A stretch of 64,000 nt of DNA from CBDCGJ01 sp965238305 (GTDB lineage Bacteria > Pseudomonadota > Alphaproteobacteria > GCA-2731375): positions 682,001-746,000 of the forward strand of contig CBDEHK010000001.1 of NCBI GenBank assembly GCA_965238305.1. Reading direction: 5' to 3'. Below the pieces are notes generated by a model that saw only the letters and a list, made by a program, of their open reading frames with translations, made no database searches and was not told the DNA's origin. The position numbers were made by a program, and so were the translations under genes. Below are positions 43,268 through 51,810 of this stretch, one piece after another (position 1 is the first letter of the stretch; every line of letters starts with the position of its first letter).

Positions 43268-43316
43268 GATGATTTATTACCGATAATTTGACGTCAAATA
43301 TGTGATTTGGAAACCC

Positions 43317-43835
43317 CTAAGAGGTCTTTTTGCGGCTGGCAAAATATGTGGCCAGGCGGGTCCGAATTTGATAGGCGAGTTCTTTGGCGGCGCGATCTCG
43401 GGCGTCGCGCTCGGCAATCAGGTTAGCATAATCCGATTGCACTAAGTTATAGGCGGCATAGGATCGTCCGGCCGCTTCAAAGATGGTTTTTCCGGTGGCA
43501 TTTTCTTCTAAGCGGAACTTTGTTCGCAAAATCAAATTACGCCGGGTCACGCTGTCATCCAGTTGGATGGCCAAATCCAACTGTTGCTCTGTGTAACTGG
43601 TGTGCAATTGGTATATTTTGTCGCCGCGGCCGCTAACTTCAAGCAATTGCAGAAGTTCGATATAGACGATCTGCGCGGTGCGGTCGCGCGGCTCGACAAT
43701 GGCGACCTGGCTAAGGCCGGTGCCAACCGGACCATCGCCCGAGGAGCCCTGATACAAAGGCTGAAATCCACATGCTGTGGTCAATCCCACAAATAGCACT
43801 ATAGCTAGTATGTGATTCAGTTTCTTGTGCACCAT
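43317..43835 (-). CDS. lptE: LPS assembly lipoprotein LptE
   Basis: 172 residues. Signal peptide with lipobox LTTACGFQPLY (Cys22), so it is outer-membrane anchored. The LptE fold is suggested by QIVYIELLQLLEVSG and the long mid strand region YTEQQLDLAIQLDDSVTRRNL. It plugs the LptD barrel that exports LPS. Starts 6 bases after leuS stops, in the conserved leuS-lptE-holA operon. Confidence 0.9.
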   Translation of the reverse strand: MVHKKLNHILAIVLFVGLTTACGFQPLYQGSSGDGPVGTGLSQVAIVEPRDRTAQIVYIELLQLLEVSGRGDKIYQLHTSYTEQQLDLAIQLDDSVTRRNLILRTKFRLEENATGKTIFEAAGRSYAAYNLVQSDYANLIAERDARDRAAKELAYQIRTRLATYFASRKKTS

Positions 43836-43841
43836 TCCCGC

Positions 43842-46412
43842 CTATACGACGATGTTTATCAATCGATTCGGGACAAAGATAACACGCCGGGGCGTTTTAC
43901 CGGCTATGGCATTTAAGACCCCGGTATCGCGCATCGCCAACGACGTGACGTCATCTTCGCGCGCCCCAACAGCCACATCTAATTTGGCCCGTAGTTTGCC
44001 GTTGACTTGAACCACGAAGGTGATCTGGTCCTCGACTAATAATTCACCGTCAACGATCGGCCAAGGCGCCAGCGCCAGCATATTGTCGTGGCCCAGCTTC
44101 AGCCAAACTTCCTCGGCCAAATGCGGCACCATCGGCGCCAGTAATTTCGCAATGAATTCTAGGGCTTCACGAAGCGCCCAGGCGTCATCTTCGGTCTGAC
44201 TACGAAACTGGCCGAGATGATTGGCAAGTTCATAGATCTTGGCCACGGCGGTATTGAAGTGAAAGCGTTCAATGCCTTCGGCCACGGCCACGGCGCTTTG
44301 ATGAACTTTGCGTCGTAAGGCCAGGGCGTTTTCGCCAAAATTTACTGGTGTTTCGGTACCGATGTCCGGCAAACCGCCGGCTAAAGCCTCATCGACGAGA
44401 CGCCATACCCGCTGCATGAAACGCCACGCCCCTTCGACGCCGGAATCGGTCCATTCCAGGTCGCGCTCCGGCGGGCTGTCGGACAACATGAACCATCTGG
44501 CGGTGTCGGCGCCGTATTTCTCGATAATTTCTTCCGGATCGATAACGTTTTTGCGTGATTTCGACATTTTTTCCGAGCGCCCGACTTGCACCGGACGATT
44601 GTCCGATAGACGAACGACCCGACCGTTGTCACCACGCTCGACCTCAATGGGGCTCAGCCAAGTTCCGTCTTCGGCCCGATAGGTTTCGTGACAGACCATG
44701 CCTTGGGTAAAGAGGCCGGCGAACGGTTCGCGTTCGGACAAATGTCCGGTCTCATTCATCGCCCGGGTATAAAACCTGGAATAAAGCAGATGCAGGATGG
44801 CATGTTCCACACCACCGATATATTGGTCGACCGGCAGCCAATAATCGGCCGCGGCACGGTCGACCGGGGTATCTTTCGCGTGTGGACTGCAAAAGCGGTC
44901 GAAATACCAGGACGAATCCACAAAAGTGTCGAATGTATCGGTTTCACGCTTTGCGGCGCCGCCACATTCGGGGCAGTGTGTATCACGCCAAGTCGGGTGG
45001 CGATCCAGTGGGTTGCCGGGAATGTCAAATTCTACATCTTCCGGCAAGATCACCGGCAAATCTTGCCGTTTAACCGGCTTGACACCGCATTTGTCGCAAT
45101 GCACGACCGGAATTGGGCAGCCCCAATAACGTTGCCGCGAGGCGCCCCAATCACGCAGACGGTAATTGATCTCCGTCTCGCCAAAACCGCCGGCACGAAT
45201 ACGGTCGGCTATTTCCTGCTTAGCGGCTTCAATTGTCATGTCGTTCAGGAAATCGGAATTGATCAACCGTCCCGGCCCGGAATAAGCGATGTTTCCAACT
45301 TTAAATTCATCCCCATTTTGGTCTGATGGACAGACGACCGGGACAACTTCCAGGCCATATTTGCGAGCAAAATCAAGATCCCGTTGATCATGGGCGGGAC
45401 AGCCAAAAATGGCCCCGGTGCCATAATCCATCAAGACGAAATTCGCGATATAGACTGGTAGTTTATGGCCGGCGAGAAACGGATGTTCAGCTTCAATTCC
45501 GGTATCGAACCCAAGCTTTTCAGCTTTTTCAATGGCCTCTTCAGAGGTGCCGAGGGCCCGGCATTGGACAATAAAGTCTGCGGCCTCAGGATCTTCCGCC
45601 GCGATTTGGGCCGCCAACGGGTGATCGGCGGCAATGGCTAGAAAACTGGCGCCAAACAAAGTGTCATGACGGGTTGTAAACACTTCAACATTATCGTCGC
45701 GGCCGGTTAAATCGAAGCGCAGGCGTGCCCCCTCGGAGCGGCCAATCCAATTTTGCTGCATGAGGCGGACTTTGTCCGGCCAGCGGTCCAATTCACCCAA
45801 GGCCGACAGCAATTCATCCGCATAAGCGGTGATGCGAAAAAACCACTGCGACAATTCACGCCGTTCAATTGGCGCGCCCGAGCGCCAGCCCTTGCCATCA
45901 ATGACCTGTTCATTGGCCAGAACGGTATGTTCGACAGGATCCCAATTGACCCAGGATTCTTTGCGATATGCCAGATCTGCGTCAAGAAAATCCAAAAATA
46001 GCCGCTGCTGATGGACATAATAGCTTGGATCACAAGTGGCGAACTCCCGGTCCCAGTCCAAAGACAGACCCATGGACTTTAATTGCCCCCGCATGGCATC
46101 GATGTTTTCGCCTGTCCATTTGGCCGGATGCACCTTGGCTTCCAGCGCCGCGTTTTCCGCCGGCAGGCCGAATGCATCCCAACCCATAGGGTGTAAGACA
46201 TTGAAACCACGGGCTTTTTTGTAACGCGCCACAACGTCGCCCATGGCGTAATTGCGGACATGGCCAACATGGATGCGCCCCGACGGATAGGGAAACATTT
46301 CCAGCACATAGTATTTTTCGCCGGTCGTTTCATCGGCAGCGGAAAATGCTTTGGCATCGGCCCATTTGGCCTGCCATTTCGCTTCGGTTTCGCGGGCGTT
46401 ATAGCGTGACAT
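43842..46412 (-). CDS. leuS: Leucyl-tRNA synthetase
   Basis: Class I synthetase charging tRNA-Leu. I place the start at 46412 (MSRYNARETEAKWQ), 856 residues; a GTG at 46424 is the longer alternative. The HIGH-type motif is in FPYPSGRIHVGHVRNY, the CP1 editing domain spans about 225-420 (TTRHDTLFGASFLAIA), and KMSKSRKNVIDPEEI is the second signature. The anticodon-binding domain and C-terminal domain close the protein. One TGACGTCA (43946) near its 3' end. Confidence 0.98.
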   Translation of the reverse strand: MSRYNARETEAKWQAKWADAKAFSAADETTGEKYYVLEMFPYPSGRIHVGHVRNYAMGDVVARYKKARGFNVLHPMGWDAFGLPAENAALEAKVHPAKWTGENIDAMRGQLKSMGLSLDWDREFATCDPSYYVHQQRLFLDFLDADLAYRKESWVNWDPVEHTVLANEQVIDGKGWRSGAPIERRELSQWFFRITAYADELLSALGELDRWPDKVRLMQQNWIGRSEGARLRFDLTGRDDNVEVFTTRHDTLFGASFLAIAADHPLAAQIAAEDPEAADFIVQCRALGTSEEAIEKAEKLGFDTGIEAEHPFLAGHKLPVYIANFVLMDYGTGAIFGCPAHDQRDLDFARKYGLEVVPVVCPSDQNGDEFKVGNIAYSGPGRLINSDFLNDMTIEAAKQEIADRIRAGGFGETEINYRLRDWGASRQRYWGCPIPVVHCDKCGVKPVKRQDLPVILPEDVEFDIPGNPLDRHPTWRDTHCPECGGAAKRETDTFDTFVDSSWYFDRFCSPHAKDTPVDRAAADYWLPVDQYIGGVEHAILHLLYSRFYTRAMNETGHLSEREPFAGLFTQGMVCHETYRAEDGTWLSPIEVERGDNGRVVRLSDNRPVQVGRSEKMSKSRKNVIDPEEIIEKYGADTARWFMLSDSPPERDLEWTDSGVEGAWRFMQRVWRLVDEALAGGLPDIGTETPVNFGENALALRRKVHQSAVAVAEGIERFHFNTAVAKIYELANHLGQFRSQTEDDAWALREALEFIAKLLAPMVPHLAEEVWLKLGHDNMLALAPWPIVDGELLVEDQITFVVQVNGKLRAKLDVAVGAREDDVTSLAMRDTGVLNAIAGKTPRRVIFVPNRLINIVV

Positions 46413-46516
46413 CGGAAATCTCACTTCGCATCCGGTTAAGGACGCCTAAATATGAGTAGAATTATGACAGAAAAATATCGTAACGATCAAACAGAGAAAT
46501 TTCTGGGAAGGGCCGT

Positions 46517-47062
46517 CTATTCGCCAAACGTATTGAGACGAATTTGCCGGGCCCGATGCAATATAGCATTTTCAAGCTGCCGGGCAGTCGCATCCGTTAC
46601 GCCCGAATCGACCCAATCGGCGCTGGTTTTTTCCTGCCGGAACACCGCCACCTTCAAGCCATCGGCGCGCAAGCGACGATCAAGGATGTAAACCGTCATC
46701 TTAAAGCGCTCTGCCGGGGTTTCCGGCGGGCTGTACCAATCGGTAATAATAACGCCGCCAAACGGATCCGCCGAGGTCAGCGGCATGAAAGAAATGGTGT
46801 CAAGGGAGGCGCGCCACAAAAAGGCGTTCACGCCAATGCCATTGCCATCGCCCTCGCCACTGCCGAAAGATTCGAGAAAATTGATCCCGCCGGGGCCAAA
46901 AATCGTTTCCCGTTCCTTTTTCGGGTTCGGATCATAATATCGGCCTTCTGATTGCGGATAAGTCGATTGGGTGTCGACGCTGCCACAGGCGACCAATGCC
47001 AAAGCTACGCCCAGCCCCATTGCCAGGGAAAGGACACGTTTACGACAGATCGTTTTGGACAT
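46517..47062 (-). CDS. DUF3576 lipoprotein
   Basis: 181 residues from ATG 47062 (MSKTICRKR), which follows AGGAG with a good spacing; an earlier in-frame start at 47086 has none. Signal peptide with lipobox ALVACGS, so it is a lipoprotein. IFGPGGINFLESFGSG, GIGVNAFLWRASLDTISFMPLTSADPFGG and DWYSPPETPAERFKMTVYILDRRL are hallmarks of DUF3576. Found beside leuS-lptE-holA across Alphaproteobacteria, so an envelope role is likely but unproven. Confidence 0.9.
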   Translation of the reverse strand: MSKTICRKRVLSLAMGLGVALALVACGSVDTQSTYPQSEGRYYDPNPKKERETIFGPGGINFLESFGSGEGDGNGIGVNAFLWRASLDTISFMPLTSADPFGGVIITDWYSPPETPAERFKMTVYILDRRLRADGLKVAVFRQEKTSADWVDSGVTDATARQLENAILHRARQIRLNTFGE

Positions 47063-47475
47063 TGATATCGATCTCCTGATCATCAAATAGACAGCGCCCC
47101 GATGACGACGGCAACCGTCATATCTTTCCCAACGAATAATTCCACCCGGTTATGCCGGAAAAATCCATTGTTGCCTATAGAAAAGTCGCCTAACGAGACG
47201 GTGTTTGAATCAATTTTTGAAACAACTTGAAACAACTTGTTGCGAAATAACCACACTGGTGGCGAATTGACACAGCCGGACCAAGGGCATGCTTGCAATT
47301 AAGGGTGGATGTTGGCCTTATGTCGCCAGGGTTTAGGACGCCCACGTGCCGCCGAGCGTATCGAGTATTGTATAGAGTATGAGTAAAAAGTCCGAAGATA
47401 GGCGGTTTAGTTTGAGTATAAATGAAATGTATCAACGTTGTTACGTAACTAACTTTACTTTGAGGGGTTTGGCTT
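47063..47475. other. 413-base regulatory region upstream of the porin gene
   Basis: No gene seen. Contains a tandem GAAACAACTT repeat (47219-47228 and 47229-47238), a TTGACA (47267-47272) without a clear -10 at the right distance, a TATAGA near 47371 and the palindrome GTTACGTAAC (47440-47449). A highly expressed porin would need a strong promoter and often a sRNA target here. I cannot point to the start site. Confidence 0.5.
47440..47449. promoter_or_regulatory. GTTACGTAAC palindrome before the porin gene
   Basis: Perfect 10-bp palindrome 26 bases ahead of the porin start, identical to the core of the 16-bp palindrome in the rho upstream region (1741-1750). It overlaps the likely leader or ribosome-binding zone. 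Possible operator of a shared regulator. Confidence 0.4.
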
Positions 47476-48537
47476 ATGAATAAGCTTTTACTAGGTACCA
47501 CAGCTCTCGTCGCGGCCGGCATGGTCGGTTCCGGCGCTATGGCTGCGGATAAGATTAAGATGGGTGTTGGGGGTTATTTCCAAATCTCCATGGCCGCTGG
47601 TAGTCAAGATGACGACACAGACAAGCGCATGCATCTGATCTCAGACGAAGGTGAAATCATCTTTAATGGTTCCACCAATCTTGACAATGGCATCCAAGTT
47701 GGCGTGCAAGTTCAGTTGGAAGCTGAAACCTGTGCAGACCAAATCGACGAGCACTTTATGTGGTTCTCGGGCGGTTTTGGTCGGGTTCAACTGGGCGCGG
47801 AAAACTCCGCTCCTTACGCGATGGGTTATGCGTCTCCAGCGGCTTCGCACTGGGCCCATGGCTTGAACTCTCCTAACTTCAGCCACACCAGCTTGTTCCT
47901 GGCGACGACGATTTCGATGACGTCGGATTCGGACAAGATCACTTACTTCACGCCACGTATGGCTGGCTTCCAATTAGGTGTTTCTTACACACCTGAAAAC
48001 GACGAAGCAGGTAATGGTGCGGGTTACAACTCGTCCTATTCCGGTTTCCCGTCGGATGCTGAAGCTGGTGAGCAAGGCGAAGTCTTCGAAGTCGGCGCCA
48101 ACTATGTCAACAAATTCGGTGATGTAAGCTTGGCGGTTTCTGGTGGTTATGCTGGGGGTAGCCTTGAAGCTCCTGGTGTTGACGACCGGACCCAATGGAA
48201 TGTCGGCGCCAGCATTGGCTTCTCCGGCTTTACCATCGGTGGCGCTTATCGTGTCGATGACCGTGGTATTGATAGCGATCGCGACGATTACAATATCGGC
48301 CTTCGTTATTCGACCGGTCCTTGGGGCGTTGGCATTCAGTATGCACATGCTGAAGTTGACGAATCCGATGACGAAATCGACGCAATCGAAATCGGCGGCA
48401 GTTATGCATTCGGTCCGGGCATGTTGCTCATGGCCGGCGTGCAATTCTGGGATCACGAAACTGATACCGGAGCTCTCGGCGGTGCTTCTGACGGAGATTC
48501 AACGATCTTCTTCTTGGGTACCCACGTATCGTTCTAA
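47476..48537 (+). CDS. Porin, Gram-negative general type
   Basis: 353 residues. Signal peptide 1-23 ends in SGAMA; the mature part starts ADKIKMGVGGYFQIS. Beta-strand alternation throughout, with FGRVQLGAENSAPYA (typical of loop 3 entry), RYSTGPWGVGIQYAHAEVD and a terminal aromatic (THVSF) needed for BAM recognition. A trimeric outer-membrane diffusion pore is expected. Codon use is strongly biased to common codons, suggesting high expression. Good GAGGGG ribosome-binding site at 47462-47467. Confidence 0.94.
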   Translation: MNKLLLGTTALVAAGMVGSGAMAADKIKMGVGGYFQISMAAGSQDDDTDKRMHLISDEGEIIFNGSTNLDNGIQVGVQVQLEAETCADQIDEHFMWFSGGFGRVQLGAENSAPYAMGYASPAASHWAHGLNSPNFSHTSLFLATTISMTSDSDKITYFTPRMAGFQLGVSYTPENDEAGNGAGYNSSYSGFPSDAEAGEQGEVFEVGANYVNKFGDVSLAVSGGYAGGSLEAPGVDDRTQWNVGASIGFSGFTIGGAYRVDDRGIDSDRDDYNIGLRYSTGPWGVGIQYAHAEVDESDDEIDAIEIGGSYAFGPGMLLMAGVQFWDHETDTGALGGASDGDSTIFFLGTHVSF

Positions 48538-48559
48538 TTTGAACATACGAGAATCCCGG

Positions 48560-48587
48560 AAAGGGGCGGTCTTCGGATCGCCCCTTT
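48560..48587 (+). terminator. Rho-independent terminator of the porin gene
   Basis: Stem AAAGGGGCG / CGCCCCTTT (48560-48568 and 48579-48587) with a 10-base loop, followed by TTCATTTG. It lies 22 bases after the porin stop. This is the clearest intrinsic terminator in the window. Confidence 0.85.
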
Positions 48588-48638
48588 TCATTTGTCGTCG
48601 TTTTATTTTTCCGTCGCCAGAATATTTGGCGCTGCAGT

Positions 48639-49895
48639 TCAGGTCACCAGACCGAGGCGGTGTAGATCGCTTTGAATATCGCGGAGCAAGCCGGAAGCAT
48701 CCGCTGCCAAGGCGGCAACGCAGGGCACCGGGTTTTCGAAAAGCGATTTGACCAAACCGACATTTTGCCCGCTCGGCGTTGTCGGTAATTCTTCCACCGA
48801 TAACTGCAGCGAGCCCATGCAGCCGATGTCACCGGCGGCGCTTTGGCGCACTTTCGCGAGACCGCAGGGGGCGGCGCAATATTCACCCTTATAGGGCACC
48901 GTCCAGGATCGCATATTGGTGAACCGCCCTTGCAGGACATCCCCTGGGGCGGAAGTGTAGACCGCCATGCCAGGGGTGCCGAATAATTTGGTCATATGGG
49001 CGGGGCCGGAATCCGCCATCACCACATAGTCGAAATCCTTGATGGCCTGTAAAATGGCGCCGATCGAGGGAAAATTCTCCACCACCTCAATCGTCGCCAA
49101 TTGCCTCGGGTCCAAAGCCGATAGCAACAGTTTTCCCTGCTGTTGAAAGCTGTTCGAACATAACGTGACGTCACCGACATCCGCCAAGCTGACGATCAAG
49201 GCTTGCACGCATTCCGGCGGCAGGGTTCGCAACGGTGACGATGCCATCGGAAATAATCCGATTCGCGGCGGCCCATTTGTCGTTGGCGCCCGGGCTTTGC
49301 CGCTAAAGCGCGCCGATGGCGTCAATTCGAAGGCGTTCAGCAATTCCGCCTCCATATCGATGGGCCAAAGATCGATATTGCGCCGGCTCTCAAGATGGCC
49401 CAGATCGATCACGTAGTCCCACAGGCCAAACTGTTTCTGACTTACCCAGAGACCATGAATTTTGAAGGCTTTCTCCAGCAGGAATATATCACTGGAAGAT
49501 TCGGTGCAGCACACCCCCAACGAACGCAGTTGTTGTTGTTCCAAAAATGCCTGCAGGAAAAACCAAATACAAACATTGTTGCCCAAGGCCTGACTGGGCA
49601 GCAAAAACAGCACCCGGGTGTTTTGAAAATCCGTCTTTGCCCACACCGCTGGGTCTAAACAGGGAATTTGTACGCCCTGATCATGGATGGTGAAAACTTG
49701 CGGATTGGCGGCAATTCCGCGGCGGGCGAACTGGCTGGAAGTGGTAAAATAATGCTCCCGCTTGCGACCTTGTTGTTTTGATTGCGGCGATGCATTGCCG
49801 GCATGAAATGAAAATTCTCGGTTGGCGGAAAACTCCAAAAACTTCGTCGTTGATGGCACCGTCGGGCCTGTCGTCTTTTTCATTTTCCGCGCCAT
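48639..49895 (-). CDS. Glycosyltransferase family 9-like (heptosyltransferase-type) protein
   Basis: 418 residues. The C-terminal GT-B half carries the GT9 signature: DYVVMADSGPAHMTKLFGTPG then MAVYTSAPGDVLQG. The first half has the nucleotide-sugar fold with PSQALGNNVCIWFFLQAF. The N-terminal 50 residues (Lys/Ser/Gln-rich) are not conserved; the true start may lie later. Likely adds a sugar to lipopolysaccharide core or another glycan. Four Cys in the AAPCGLAKVR / DIGCMGSL part recall other unusual GT9 members. It holds one TGACGTCA. Confidence 0.78.
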   Translation of the reverse strand: MARKMKKTTGPTVPSTTKFLEFSANREFSFHAGNASPQSKQQGRKREHYFTTSSQFARRGIAANPQVFTIHDQGVQIPCLDPAVWAKTDFQNTRVLFLLPSQALGNNVCIWFFLQAFLEQQQLRSLGVCCTESSSDIFLLEKAFKIHGLWVSQKQFGLWDYVIDLGHLESRRNIDLWPIDMEAELLNAFELTPSARFSGKARAPTTNGPPRIGLFPMASSPLRTLPPECVQALIVSLADVGDVTLCSNSFQQQGKLLLSALDPRQLATIEVVENFPSIGAILQAIKDFDYVVMADSGPAHMTKLFGTPGMAVYTSAPGDVLQGRFTNMRSWTVPYKGEYCAAPCGLAKVRQSAAGDIGCMGSLQLSVEELPTTPSGQNVGLVKSLFENPVPCVAALAADASGLLRDIQSDLHRLGLVT

Positions 49896-49938
49896 CGACG
49901 TGACCCTATCATCCGCTCTCTGCTCAACCGCTTTAAAC

Positions 49939-50556
49939 TTAGCGAAACATTGAGATGGCGGCTATCCCTATCGCACCGCTTGGCTGCACGCGGCGGCAAT
50001 TTGCCGGGGTGATCCCGCCTAGGGCGACGACCGGCAATAGGGCATCGCAGCAAAACCGCGCCAATTTGAGCGGACCCAGGGCGCGGCCACCCGGATGGCT
50101 GGCAGTAACAAAAACCGGCGACACCAAGGCGATATCGACGCCGCATCGTTGCGCCCGCAATAATGCCGACGGTGAATGTGCGGCGGCAGTGACAATCCAA
50201 TGGCGCTGTCGCTGTCGTCGGCCAAAGCGCCGCAATTGGTGTTCCGGCAAGTGCAAGCCCTGGGCCTGAACCGCTGCCGCCAAGCGCCCATCGCCGGCCA
50301 CCAACAATTTCAAGCCGCGGCGGCGACAAAGCGCCGCGACCTGTCGGGCGACCCTTTGGCGGTCAGCGATGTCGTAATGGCGAAATATCACCCAGGCGTC
50401 TTTTGGCAAGCGCTTGATCGTATCAAGCGGATCCGGATCGCGTTCCTCGTCACTCATGTAAATCACCACCGCCGGCCATGGCCGCCGCTTCTGGGTGTGG
50501 TGGAAAGACGAATTGAGCTTGCTCAGGCCGGATGTTAGGTTCGCCATCAATGACAT
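49939..50556 (-). CDS. Thiamine phosphate synthase family protein (ThiE/TenI-like)
   Basis: 205 residues from the ATG at 50556 (MSLMANLTSG); an in-frame TTG at 50577 abuts yggS and the ATG at 50547 is also possible. TIM-barrel with SPVFVTASHPGGRALGPLKL and PVVALGGITPANCRRV, as in ThiE and TenI. The pyrophosphate-binding Ser/Thr loops look incomplete compared with true ThiE, so a TenI-like or diverged role is possible. ThiE joins HMP-PP and thiazole phosphate. Divergent from yggS. Confidence 0.78.
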   Translation of the reverse strand: MSLMANLTSGLSKLNSSFHHTQKRRPWPAVVIYMSDEERDPDPLDTIKRLPKDAWVIFRHYDIADRQRVARQVAALCRRRGLKLLVAGDGRLAAAVQAQGLHLPEHQLRRFGRRQRQRHWIVTAAAHSPSALLRAQRCGVDIALVSPVFVTASHPGGRALGPLKLARFCCDALLPVVALGGITPANCRRVQPSGAIGIAAISMFR

Positions 50557-50579
50557 CTTGTTTTTAGTGGAAGCCAATC

Positions 50580-51284
50580 ATGATCTCCGACCGTGAAATA
50601 CCAAACGAAGATTCAGTTCAGCCCAATATAGCGGAAAACCTTACCCGGGTCCGGGGGGAAATTGATCGGGCGGCAAGTGCAGCCGGGCGTGGCCCCGCTG
50701 ACGTCACCTTGGTGGCGGTGTCAAAAACCAAACCGGCCCCCTTAATTCAGGCCGCAATTGATGCCGGGCAAAAAATCTTTGGCGAAAATCGCTTGCAGGA
50801 GGCGGAAGAAAAATGGCCGGCCTTGAAGGCACACAATAAGGGCGTCGAACTTCATCTGATTGGACCCTTGCAAACCAACAAGGTGCGCAAGGCATTGGAG
50901 TTATTTGACGTCATCGAAACCGTGGACCGGCCCAAACTGGCCCGCCATCTGGCCCGGTTGATGGCGGAGCTTGACGTCAGAATTCCGCTATATATCCAAA
51001 TCAACACCGGTGAAGAGGAACAAAAAGCCGGCGTCAGACCGGCGGAGGCGGATGATTTTATCAAACTTTGCCGCGCAGAGCTGGCCTTACCGGTGGTCGG
51101 CCTGATGTGTATCCCACCGGCCGAAGATGAACCGGCGCTGCATTTCGCCTTGCTGCAAAAAATCGCCGCCCGCAACAATATTGCCAATCTTTCGATGGGG
51201 ATGAGTGCCGATTATGAAACCGGCATCACTTTCGGGGCCACCCATGTGCGCATCGGCACAGCGATCTTCGGCAACCGCGCCTGA
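50580..51284 (+). CDS. YggS family pyridoxal phosphate homeostasis protein
   Basis: 234 residues. VTLVAVSKTKPAPLIQAAID has the PLP-binding Lys, KIFGENRLQEAEEKW follows, and HLIGPLQTNKVRKAL and GMSADYETGITFGATHVRIG complete the family pattern. It binds PLP without known catalysis and affects vitamin B6 and amino-acid balance. It holds three TGACGTCA octamers. Convergent with the frameshifted L,D-transpeptidase. Confidence 0.95.
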   Translation: MISDREIPNEDSVQPNIAENLTRVRGEIDRAASAAGRGPADVTLVAVSKTKPAPLIQAAIDAGQKIFGENRLQEAEEKWPALKAHNKGVELHLIGPLQTNKVRKALELFDVIETVDRPKLARHLARLMAELDVRIPLYIQINTGEEEQKAGVRPAEADDFIKLCRAELALPVVGLMCIPPAEDEPALHFALLQKIAARNNIANLSMGMSADYETGITFGATHVRIGTAIFGNRA

Positions 51285-51295
51285 AATGACGTCAG

Positions 51296-51810
51296 TTATT
51301 TGATTGTTAACAAGCTATCGGCGTCGATCACGCGCAGGAATATGTCCATATGCGCCGGCGCCAGGGCGACACAACCTTCCGTGCTCGAATAATCGTCGCG
51401 CGCCAGATGGAAAAATATGGCGCTACCCATATTGGCTTGCGGGGATTGTCATTATGGCCAATCACCATGATCAAATCGTAAATGTGATCGTCGCGCCACA
51501 GCGTTTCGGCGCTGGCCGGGTAGGGCAAAGTAACGGCCTGATTATAGGCTTGGTCATTTGGCGCGTCGCACCAGCCGTCTTGCGGCGTCAACGCTATTGT
51601 TTTGATCGCGGTATCCGGTCTAGAAAGCCGATCCGGGCGCCAATAAAGGTAACGAAGCGGATATTGGCCAAGCGGGGTGCAGCCATCGCCTTCCTGTTTG
51701 AGGGCTTGTTCGACGGTACCGTTGCGGCCAAGGGCGCAGGGGAATTGCTGCGCGCCAATCGTGACAATTCGGCGCTGCGTGTCAACGTCAATATGGCTTG
51801 CCGCGATCAC
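51296..51810 (-). pseudogene. L,D-transpeptidase (YkuD) family gene with a frameshift
   Basis: The start (51810) and first 117 codons are normal, up to YDLIMVIGHNDNP. After a four-C run (51441-51444 on the plus strand GGGG) the frame goes to unrelated sequence and stops at 51328. One more base there would restore QANMGSAIFFHLARDDYSS and then TEGCVAL with the catalytic Cys, to a stop at 51296. Thus it is either a pseudogene or carries a homopolymer sequencing error. The family cross-links peptidoglycan peptides. The start overlaps the stop of the unknown gene upstream (ATGA). Confidence 0.85.

Larger units (their letters stand above)
42218..43953. repeat. Cluster of six TGACGTCA octamers around holA
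   Basis: Copies start at 42218 (parB-holA gap), 42670, 42923, 43099 (inside holA), 43289 (21 bases upstream of the holA start) and 43946 (3' part of leuS). The copy at 43289 extends to TTGACGTCAA, as does the copy at 35818 before the YyaL-type gene at nearly the same distance. Confidence 0.75.
49166..51294. repeat. Cluster of five TGACGTCA octamers
   Basis: Copies start at 49166 (GT9 gene), 50699, 50906, 50972 (all in yggS) and 51287 (three bases after the yggS stop, before the convergent L,D-transpeptidase). All coding copies here are in the x-Asp-Val-x phase. Confidence 0.7.

Noticed and set aside
47267..47295. Strong sigma70 promoter starting with TTGACA before the porin
   Set aside because: No acceptable -10 box at 16-18 bases; the following sequence is G+C-rich.
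33147..51294. TGACGTCA as a eukaryotic-type CRE or as parS
   Set aside because: CRE factors do not exist in bacteria, and the parS consensus TGTTTCACGTGAAACA is different and occurs separately.
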